From the NCBI GenBank assembly GCA_951812995.1, contig CATOTD010000005.1, positions 62,001 through 126,000 of the forward strand: a stretch of DNA of 64,000 nt, read 5' to 3'. Position numbers and translations under genes: made by a program. The DNA comes from an uncultured Gammaproteobacteria bacterium. GTDB lineage: Bacteria; Pseudomonadota; Gammaproteobacteria; Eutrophobiales; Eutrophobiaceae. Positions 57,811 through 64,000 of this stretch are shown here, one piece after another. The notes beneath the pieces are model-generated. The model had not been told where the DNA came from and did not search any database. It worked only from the letters and a program-made list of their open reading frames with translations. The first letter of the stretch is position 1. Each line of letters opens with the position of its first letter.

Positions 57811-58609
57811 AGTTATTGACGAAAGCCATCACCACGCCACAAGTAATATATCAAGAGATTTAATCAAAGACATTGGGCCAAAACTAACGATAGAGGTTTC
57901 CGCAACACCAGACATGGAAAACCCTGACGAGATTGTTTCTGTGACCTTGGAAGATGTAAAACTGGAAGGAATGATCAAAAAATCAGTCATTCTCAATCCA
58001 AACTTTAAAAATGTTTTATCCGGCAATAGTCTAAAAACAAAACTTGTTGATGGGACAGATGCAATGGTGTTAGAAGAAGCGCTAAAGAAACGAGAAGAAA
58101 TTGCAAAAGCGTACAAAGAAGCGGATATTGAGATAAACCCTCTTTTACTTATTCAATTACCCGACCGTAAAACACAAGCAGAAGATCAAGTCAAAAATAA
58201 TGTTGTGTTGATTTTGAAAGATAAATACGGAATGACAACGGAAAACGGCAGACTGGCGATCTATTTATCAGGAGAAAAAGAAAATCTTGAGAATATCGCT
58301 AAGAATAATCATGAAACCGAAGTTTCGCTTTTTAAGCAGGCAATCGCTTTAGGATGGGATTGTCCTCGTGCTCAAGTCTTAGTGCTTTTCAGAGACTGGA
58401 AAAGTCTCACATTTTCGGTCCAAACAGTTGGGCGAATTATGCGTATGCCCGAGCCCGACACAGGACACTACGCACAGGATATTTTGAATTACGGATTTGT
58501 GTTTACAAACCTTGCCGATATTGAAATCAAGGAAGACATGGCAAGAAAATATGTAACGATTTATACCAGCCAAAGAATAGATGATTATAAGCCGCTAGCA
58601 CCGATATAG
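57811..58609 (+). pseudogene. Type III restriction Res subunit, internal fragment
   Basis: About 260 codons of a superfamily 2 helicase beginning at motif II: VIDESHHHATSN, then motif III SATPD, LLLIQLPDRKTQAEDQV, WDCPRAQVLVLFRDWKS and motif VI QTVGRIMRMPE. These are features of the Res subunit of type III restriction enzymes. The N-terminal helicase part is absent (IS5 boundary) and the C-terminal nuclease is absent (joined to the dehydrogenase fragment at about 58590). The track's start at 57626 lies in the IS element. Confidence 0.85.
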
Positions 58610-58758
58610 ACAATATTGGCGGCCATAGCATCAAGCGTTGCACGGGCTTTTTCAAGAATGGCTTCGGTACCACCGACCATCATCGCCAAGGTAGCATTTT
58701 TAGCACCTTCAACACCGCCCGATACCGGGCAATCAAGAAAATGTGCATTACTTTCTTT
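58591..58758 (-). pseudogene. 3-hydroxyisobutyrate dehydrogenase-family fragment
   Basis: Not in the ORF track. The minus strand reads KESNAHFLDCPVSGGVEGAK, then NATLAMMVGGTEAILEKARA and TLDAMAANIVYIGASG. DCPVSGG (consensus DAPVSGG) is the substrate-binding signature of beta-hydroxyacid dehydrogenases. Both ends are cut, by IS1595 copy 3 on one side and the Res fragment on the other. Confidence 0.8.
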
Positions 58759-58835
58759 TAGGGAATTATATACTTGAATCCAATAGATAACCCATATAAT
58801 CTAACATAAAAATGCAATAAAACGGAGGGTCATCA

Positions 58836-59765
58836 ATGAAAGACAATACCATATCCACATTTGAGTTATTTCGCCAGTTTCCGGATGCTGAAGCCGCTAG
58901 ATTGTATTTTGAGGGACAACGCTGGGGAGATTACATATCCTGTCCTCATTGTGGGGAATTTAAGCGTATTACCCCGCGCAAAGGAAAGCGGACAGGATAT
59001 TACTTATGCCGGGACTGTAAGAGTGAGTTTACGGTGAGAACCGGCACTATCTTTGAACGTTCTCATGTTCCACTACATAAATGGCTATATGCGATTTACT
59101 TAACTGTCACCTCGCGCAAGGGCATATCCAGCTTGCAGTTATCTAAACAAATCGGAGTAACTCAAAAGACCGCCTGGTTTATGCAGGCCCGCATTCGTGA
59201 ATCCTGTAACGATAATACAGATAATTTACTTTCTGGCATTGTTGAGATTGATGAGACCTATATCGGTGGGAAGGAACATAACAAACACAAACACAAGAAA
59301 GTCCGCGCAGGCCGTGGCGTAGCTGGCAAGCAGGTAGTGGTCGGAATGCGTGAGCGCGGTGGCCGCACAAGGGCTAAGCCTATCCCATCAACTGATATAC
59401 CGACCCTGCACAAAGAGATTGGCTGTTCAGTGGAATATGGGGCCACCATTTACACAGATGAACACAGGTCATATCAGCATTTACAGTCTGCTTATCAGCA
59501 TGGTACGGTAACCCATAGTGCGGGAGAATATGTGGGTTCAAACAACATTCATACCAATAGCATTGAAAGTGTCTGGGCTTTACTCAAACGCGGTCTGTAT
59601 GGGGTATGGCATCATGCCAGCACTAAACACTTACATCGCTATGTGAACGAAGTGACTTTTAGACTGAATAACGGACCATGTAAGTTACCAACCAATCAAC
59701 GTATAGAATCACTTATAAGCAACGCGATAGGTAAACGGATTACCTATCGCGAGGTGCTAGCATGA
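58836..59765 (+). CDS. IS1595-family transposase, copy 3
   Basis: 309 residues, intact, same motifs as copy 2: zinc ribbon CPHCGEFKRI and CRDCKSEF, IDETYIGGKEHNKHKHKK, ATIYTDEHRSYQ, TNSIESVWALLKRG. GGAGGGTCATCA upstream of ATG is the ribosome-binding site. The stop TGA overlaps an ATG (59762) that opens a 14-codon ORF leading to the passenger. Confidence 0.94.
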   Translation: MKDNTISTFELFRQFPDAEAARLYFEGQRWGDYISCPHCGEFKRITPRKGKRTGYYLCRDCKSEFTVRTGTIFERSHVPLHKWLYAIYLTVTSRKGISSLQLSKQIGVTQKTAWFMQARIRESCNDNTDNLLSGIVEIDETYIGGKEHNKHKHKKVRAGRGVAGKQVVVGMRERGGRTRAKPIPSTDIPTLHKEIGCSVEYGATIYTDEHRSYQHLQSAYQHGTVTHSAGEYVGSNNIHTNSIESVWALLKRGLYGVWHHASTKHLHRYVNEVTFRLNNGPCKLPTNQRIESLISNAIGKRITYREVLA

Positions 59766-59805
59766 GCAAAGCAATGGAAATAGAATGCGGATATACAGGA
59801 CGATA

Positions 59806-60087
59806 ATGAGAGCAGGTTACATCAAAGACTATATAAGTGGTGAAGAAGTAAAAGCTACGCCAGAAGAAGTAGAAGCAGTACAAGTCTTTTCCGAAACACT
59901 TGTCGAAGATTACGGATACCCCAAAGAACAATTACAAACACGACCACAGTGGCGTGTAAAAGTAAGGCCATCTGATACCAAAAAAGAGTATCCGCTTGAT
60001 ATTGCAGTATTCAACAAAGATAAAAAACCGATAAAAACCTTTTTATTGTCGTTGCGTGCAAACGAAAGACAAGAAAAGATGGTTTAA
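59806..60087 (+). CDS. IS1595 passenger: HsdR N-terminal-domain fragment, copy 3
   Basis: About 93 residues from MRAGYIKDYISGEEVKATPE to NERQEKMV. ATPEEVEAVQVFSETLVEDYGYPKEQ and YPLDIAVFNKDKKPIKT resemble the start of type I restriction HsdR proteins. At the T5 run after KPIKT the frame is off by one: with one extra T it would read FFIVVACKRKTRKDGLTQNG, where VACK replaces the VECK of the nuclease site. The ORF is linked to the transposase by ATGA, a 14-codon ORF and TAATG. All three copies share this state, so it was captured once and multiplied. Function, if any, is unknown; the nuclease would be inactive. Confidence 0.7.
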   Translation: MRAGYIKDYISGEEVKATPEEVEAVQVFSETLVEDYGYPKEQLQTRPQWRVKVRPSDTKKEYPLDIAVFNKDKKPIKTFLLSLRANERQEKMV

Positions 60088-60228
60088 CCCAAAATGGAGT
60101 GCAATTGAAAAATTGCATAAGGTAACAGGTGAGCATGGTGAGCTTGTTACTTGAAAAAACTAACAAATCATTGTGTTTGTATTTTGTAGTGAAGTTGGAG
60201 TAAAGTATATAATTCCCAAAAATATCAT

Positions 60229-60901
60229 ATGGCCAACAAGGAATTTATAAGACAAAACGCTATACCTACATGCGATTACACGCCTGGTTTATGGAGAGCT
60301 GTTTTTGTAAATGCGCATAAGCACCGATCAATCCATTTGGTGAACGCACTTATAAGAAAACTTACAGGCAAACCACATGCGCATTGTTGGCATACAGATT
60401 CCCCCAGTCATGTTTCCTTAATGTGTCTGTTGCAAGATACGACAGAAAAACATATTCACATGCAATTTCTAAAAACAGAAGACTACATGCATACCCCCCA
60501 GGTATTATCGTTCTGATTCCCTTACACTTTTCCGTATACTGTATTTCACTAACGTGTTGCCTTTTGTAGTAGCTAATAAGAAGCATATTGTTTCTTGTAT
60601 CGGGGAAAAAGGGACTTGCTACATATTCTCTAATGGGCTGGCACTGCATCGAAGAAGTAATGACACATACCTGTTTGGCAATGACAATACAACATCAGTA
60701 CGCTCTACGCTATCGGTCGAATTCATGTCTCCAGAGGAACAACGGAGCAATTTTATACGACGAGGAAATACTACGTTAACCACATTACCAAAAACCAAAA
60801 CCGTAGCTGATATAAGGAGAAAAATCACTCAATTCCCGCATCCATTACAAAAGGAAGTGCTTTTGCGATACAGCGATTGTGTAGACCTGCTATCAGAATG
60901 A
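60229..60901 (+). pseudogene. Unrecognised gene with frameshift at C6
   Basis: The track gives two ORFs, 60229-60516 and 60554-60901. Removing one C from CCCCCC at 60494-60499 joins them into one open frame of about 223 codons: ...EDYMHTP, RYYRSDSLTLFRILYFTNVL, PFVVANKKHIVSCIGEKG ... YSDCVDLLSE. I recognise no family; it has Cys/His-rich stretches (HAHCWHTDSPSH) and a basic C-terminal half. It may be a dead gene, a phase-variable gene or a sequencing error. Confidence 0.5.
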
Positions 60902-61133
60902 TGCAATCACTTTAGAGCCTGTCGCCGGCAAGCACAGGTTGCCAGGGACCAGGGACCCAGCCCGTCTCTCCAGCCCGACATCTCCGGTTGTTTGTCTAAA
61001 TGACCATACAGCAAAACGGTATTATCAATAGTGCCGGGTATCTCTATAAAGATAAGGGGTGTTCTCCCATCAAGATGTACCACTTCCAGTGTCATACCGC
61101 TGATGTCTTGTTTCTTACACCAACTTGAAATCT

Positions 61134-62423
61134 GGAGACCTCGAACAACGCTGATTCTGGATGGGTTTTGACGCGAGCACCAGTCGTTGTCACCCGCATA
61201 GTGGGTGTGAAGGTCAAGATCGGTGGTATTTGAGGCTGTGTTGCGCTGTTTGGGTCTGCCAGGGCGGGTATTTCCGGAATTTGGGCGGAGTCAGGCTGTG
61301 GCCTGTCGTCGCTCGTGGAAGATGAGACGGCGGAAGTTGTAGCTCAGGTTGGCCATGGTCATGCGGGCCTTCGCACGGGTTTGGCCGATTGAGCGGATGG
61401 TCAGAGCCATGGGCCCTTTCTCGTAGCCGAACACAGGCGCGGATGGCGGAGCGTGTCGCGTTGCCCCGACGAATATGCCTGGCCATGGGTTTGCCGCGTG
61501 GCTTCTTGCGATGGATATGTGAGCGGTACCCTTGCGCCTTCAGCCAAGCCTCATTCCTGGCCGAGCGGTACCCGGTATCGGCCCAAACAGCCTTCGAGCT
61601 GTTTGTCTCGTCCAGAACCGAGGAGCGTTCATGCCCGTCGTAGCGAGCCGCATTCGTGCCAGTCTCACCCCGGATGAAGCGCCATTTGCGGTCAATGGAC
61701 ACGTGGTTCTTGTACCCAAAGTGCGGAACCGAAATATCGACAAGGCCAGTATCCTCCTCACCCTCCTTGGTCGTCTTGGCCTTTGAATACTTGACCGTCC
61801 AGCGCGCATCGGTGTCTTTCTGCGTTGCCTTGGACAGATCATCGGGCCAGATGTCAGACGCGGCCTCACCTGCCTTGGCGCGCGCTTTCTCTTCTTTCGT
61901 CATCCGCTGGCGCGGGGCAAAGACCAACGTGGCATCCATAATCTGACCGCCGGTCGGTTTGTATCCCCGCGCGCACAGCTGAGCTTCAAACGCGGCCTTG
62001 AAGACACCCGCCTGGGTCAGCTTCTCTCTGAAAAGCCAGATCGTCTTCTGATCAGGTGTCGGCTCACCGATTTGAAATCCCAGGAAACGTAGCCAACTGA
62101 AACGGTCACGAATGAGAAACTCCATCCGCTCATCGCTCAGATTGTGCATCAAGGCCAAGACCAGCACCTTGAACATCACAACTGGGTCATAAGGAGGGCG
62201 ACCCCCTTTGGGACGGTCACCATAGCCAAGCGCTGCCACCAAAACGGGACGGAGCGCTTCGAAATTCACATGACAGTCCAGAGCTTCAAGCGGATATCCC
62301 ATCGCCGAAAGACGTGCCAAATGATCCGTCAAATCAAACAATCCAGGTGCGTGCATAAACAAAATCCTCCCACATCAAGTGAATCAGATCGTACCACAAA
62401 ATGTACGGTTTTTAGAGGCTTCC
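61134..62423 (-). mobile_element. GC-rich IS5-family element, copy D
   Basis: Ends GGAGACCTCGAACAACG and complement of GGAAGCCTCTAAAAACCG. In the direction of the host gene the flanks are AGCT and AGAT, a 4-bp target duplication with one change. The best preserved copy. Confidence 0.88.
61214..62362 (-). CDS. IS5-family transposase, copy D (open but lacking catalytic Glu)
   Basis: 382 codons without a stop: LFDLTDHLARLSAMGYPLEA, the region FREKLTQAG where copies A-C have TAG, VDATLVFAPRQRMTKEEK (Asp 1), YKNHVSIDRKW and VWADTGYRS (Asp 2). After RSAIRACV the frame departs from the expected VEHVFGYEKGPMALTIR; the true C-terminal codons (FGYEKGPMALTIRSIGQ...RRQATA) exist in another frame. The last ~75 residues of this ORF (RLRERAHGSDHP...) are therefore out of frame, and the enzyme is probably inactive. 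Confidence 0.85.
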   Translation of the reverse strand: MFMHAPGLFDLTDHLARLSAMGYPLEALDCHVNFEALRPVLVAALGYGDRPKGGRPPYDPVVMFKVLVLALMHNLSDERMEFLIRDRFSWLRFLGFQIGEPTPDQKTIWLFREKLTQAGVFKAAFEAQLCARGYKPTGGQIMDATLVFAPRQRMTKEEKARAKAGEAASDIWPDDLSKATQKDTDARWTVKYSKAKTTKEGEEDTGLVDISVPHFGYKNHVSIDRKWRFIRGETGTNAARYDGHERSSVLDETNSSKAVWADTGYRSARNEAWLKAQGYRSHIHRKKPRGKPMARHIRRGNATRSAIRACVRLRERAHGSDHPLNRPNPCEGPHDHGQPELQLPPSHLPRATTGHSLTPPKFRKYPPWQTQTAQHSLKYHRS

Positions 62424-62711
62424 AGCTGTTTAACTGCTTGATCCATATAAGCATGCGCTTGCCAATCAGGGTCAAATGCGGGTGATTTATTCGGTATGCG
62501 CATGTAGTCGATCAACGCTGGAATGGCAGATAGATCCCATTCATTGGAACAAAATGATGCCATTAATTGTTTATTCATGCCGTATTATGACAAGCGGTTC
62601 ATAGGTTATAGAATATCGAGCAAAAAGAAATTTATACATACGTTTATTTTACCTTACAGACGCTATAGTATATAAGGCTGTCTTACAATTTATTAAAAGG
62701 AGAATGAAATC

Positions 62712-62948
62712 ATGTACTCAATTATTAGAAACGCAAGTTTGGGAATGCTTTTTGGTCTTGGATTGGTCGCCTGTGGAGACGATGACAAGGCGACGACTAT
62801 GCCGACACCTATCGAATCAACACCCGCACCTACCACTAACGCAGCACCTGCATCAGGCGGCGATGATATTTTTTCAAAACTGGATATTGAAAAAGCTGAA
62901 GGCGTTATCTACCAAGATGAAATTTATGCTAACTGGCCTTATAACTAG
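62712..62948 (+). CDS. Small lipoprotein
   Basis: 78 residues. Signal peptide SIIRNASLGMLFGLG with lipobox LVAC (Cys 21), then acidic DDD and a Pro/Thr/Ala-rich linker (TPIESTPAPTTNAAPAS), ending IEKAEGVIYQDEIYANWPYN. ATG 62712 is 8 bases after AGGAGA; ATG 62704 in another frame is too close. Probably anchored to a membrane; family unknown. Confidence 0.7.
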   Translation: MYSIIRNASLGMLFGLGLVACGDDDKATTMPTPIESTPAPTTNAAPASGGDDIFSKLDIEKAEGVIYQDEIYANWPYN

Positions 62949-63488
62949 ACAATAGGGTTTTTTTACACCTGTTTCAGATCATCGAAAATAGTCTCAACCA
63001 TGCTCTTTTTGATCTTTGTTACTTGCCTGTAAGACAGTTATATGTCCATAGAAACAAAGTATCAACGGCCCACAAAGAATTGCTTGCGCCAATTACCGCG
63101 GAGGTCCAGTTATGTTGATTGATACCATGATGCAGTCGCCAAGGGTTGTATAGGGAAGGGCTGTATAGGTTGTTACGGACAATACCAAGCAGCCCGACTA
63201 TGTAAAGTCGGGGATTGTTACAGGTTGAATAATCATGCTTACAACTCGGTGTTACGCAATAGCCCCACGCCCTTGCCTTGCGTCTTATACGCCCAGGCTG
63301 ACAGGCCGCGGCGTATAGTATCTGCCGTGTCTTGGGCAAGCACGCACTGGTACGCATCGGCAAGCGCAAGAGATACAAGCTGATGCTAAAACCGATTAAT
63401 ATCTCACAGCCCCCTTGCAGGTGCTAACAGCGACGATAATGTTGCTTTCTTTGTTGCTTTCTTTTGGCAAGACCCGCGTATACATACA
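62949..63488. other. Gap without confident gene
   Basis: 540 bases between the lipoprotein and the carbonic anhydrase-like gene. The minus-strand ORF 63019-63378 has no recognisable family and a composition rich in Trp/Cys/His that I take as non-coding. A short plus-strand stretch near 63330 (LGKHALVRIGKRKRYKLMLK) may be a remnant. No RNA gene seen. Confidence 0.4.
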
Positions 63489-64000
63489 ATGACCATTAGA
63501 AGCTACAAAGCCATTGCGCCTGCTATCCATGCAACGGCCTATGTCGATGAAACAGCCGTTGTGATTGGCGATGTCACGATCGGTGCCGACAGCTCTGTCT
63601 GGCCGCTGTCCGTTATTCGCGGCGATGTAAATTCAATTAGCATCGGTACTCGCACCAATATTCAAGATGGCAGTATCTTGCATGAATCGCACAGCAGTGA
63701 ATTTTCCCCGGGGTTTCCATTAGTCATTGGTGATGATGTCACTGTCGGGCATCAAGTAGTCTTACATGCCTGTACTGTCGGCAACAGGTGTTTGATTGGT
63801 ATGTCGGCAACGGTCATGGATGGTGCGGTGTTGGGAGACGAGCTCATGATTGGTGCGGGCAGTTTGGTGCCACCTGGCAAGCAGCTTGAGGCGGGTTATC
63901 TCTATGTTGGAAGTCCCGTTAAACAAATGCGCACACTAAGCGACAAAGAACGTGCCTTCTTGGCGTATTCCGCCCGGCATTACGCCAAACTGAAAGATGA
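63489..64000 (+). CDS. Gamma-carbonic anhydrase family protein, 3' end outside window
   Basis: At least 170 codons from ATG 63489, open to the window end and so missing from the ORF track. Left-handed beta-helix hexapeptides: VIGDVTIGADSSVWPLSVIR, IGTRTNIQDGSILHES, VIGDDVTVGHQVVLHACTVG, IGMSATVMDGAVLGDE. His ligands for a trimeric metal site are at ILHES and VGHQVVLHAC. Resembles YrdA/CaiE-type proteins, many without proven carbonic anhydrase activity. Only the final few residues should be missing. Confidence 0.92.
   Translation, partial: MTIRSYKAIAPAIHATAYVDETAVVIGDVTIGADSSVWPLSVIRGDVNSISIGTRTNIQDGSILHESHSSEFSPGFPLVIGDDVTVGHQVVLHACTVGNRCLIGMSATVMDGAVLGDELMIGAGSLVPPGKQLEAGYLYVGSPVKQMRTLSDKERAFLAYSARHYAKLKD

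Larger units (their letters stand above)
58761..60217 (+). mobile_element. IS1595-family element with HsdR-N passenger, copy 3 (complete)
   Basis: 1457 bp, same length and ends as copy 2 (GGGAATTATATACTT ... AAGTATATAATTCCC). The flanks TTCTTTTA and AAAAATAT do not match, so the target duplication has been lost by rearrangement or adjacent deletion. Confidence 0.93.
60907..62578 (-). pseudogene. M20-family peptidase, disrupted by IS5 copy D
   Basis: The 5' part (62578-62424) encodes NKQLMASFCSNEWDLSAIPA, LIDYMRIPNKSPAFDPDWQA and AYMDQAVKQL. After the IS the frame resumes SSWCKKQDISGMTLEVVHLD and VLLYGHLDKQPEMSGWRDGL (HLDKQPE carries the first metal His and the catalytic Asp). Removing the IS and one target repeat gives QL-SSWC in frame. 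The sequence loses family resemblance after GLGPW (about 60950), so the C-terminal two thirds are gone. Substrate unknown. Confidence 0.82.

Noticed and set aside
63019-63378. 119-codon minus-strand ORF
   Set aside because: No recognisable family, no ribosome-binding site, and an amino acid composition unlike real proteins of this genome.

Overview
The window is a chromosomal segment of a gammaproteobacterium. Several blocks have typical gammaproteobacterial order: ispB divergent from rplU-rpmA, trmJ divergent from suhB, sdhCDAB followed by sdhE and ygfZ, and ubiG followed by gph. Insertion sequences fill roughly a third of the DNA. They belong to at least eight lineages, are mostly broken and nested, and have left truncated genes around them. 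Together with an ankyrin-repeat protein and a giant secreted sialidase-like adhesin, this suggests a host-associated lineage (symbiont or pathogen) in an IS-expansion phase. That lifestyle is an inference; no species can be named from the sequence.

Layout. 0-5 kb: ankyrin fragment, AIM24-family protein, DUF4124 protein, hemB, sterol-desaturase-like hydroxylase, folD. 5-9.8 kb: IS256-type and IS5-type elements, then a restriction-modification pair whose nuclease is frameshifted while its methyltransferase is intact. 9.9-17.9 kb: a respiratory block with ubiG, gph, an NDUFAF6-like protein, ygfX, a 55-codon SDHAF4 homologue missing from the ORF track, sdhCDAB, sdhE and ygfZ. 17.9-22.3 kb: IS mosaic. 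22.4-29.2 kb: a 2263-residue protein with a prefix domain, six cadherin repeats, LamG, sialidase, seven FG-GAP repeats and an RTX tail. 29.3-31.7 kb: IS3 element with an IS5-type element inside it; its outer end supplies the start codon of a truncated CYTH gene. 32.2-36.5 kb: molybdenum cofactor operon moaA-fdhD-mobA-mobB-moeA. 36.6-44.2 kb: a duplicated moeA-3'/DUF262 segment, two IS1595-type elements and an intact three-gene operon (DUF262/DUF1524/DUF5655 protein, DNA methyltransferase, PD-(D/E)XK nuclease). 44.2-49 kb: nested IS elements and a broken nuclease-like gene. 49.3-52.2 kb: WecA/MraY-like transferase, trmJ, suhB. 52.2-54.8 kb: IS elements. 55-56.8 kb: ispB, rplU, rpmA. 56.8-62.6 kb: a gene graveyard (type III Res, 3-hydroxyisobutyrate dehydrogenase and M20 peptidase fragments, and an unrecognised frameshifted ORF) with a third IS1595 copy. 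62.7-64 kb: a small lipoprotein and a gamma-carbonic anhydrase that runs off the window.

How the genes fit together. UbiG and IspB make ubiquinone, SdhCDAB reduces it, and SDHAF4-like, SdhE, YgfZ and the NDUFAF6-like protein are the bacterial counterparts of mitochondrial assembly factors for complexes II and I and for Fe-S proteins. The Moco operon contains fdhD, which implies a formate dehydrogenase elsewhere in the genome.

The main novelties I see are: an IS1595-type transposon carrying a translationally linked HsdR N-terminal fragment in all three copies; three unrelated IS families whose sister copies share lesions that remove or uncouple a catalytic acidic residue; the multidomain sialidase; the DUF262-methyltransferase-nuclease operon; and period-5 G-rich tracts directly after two stop codons.
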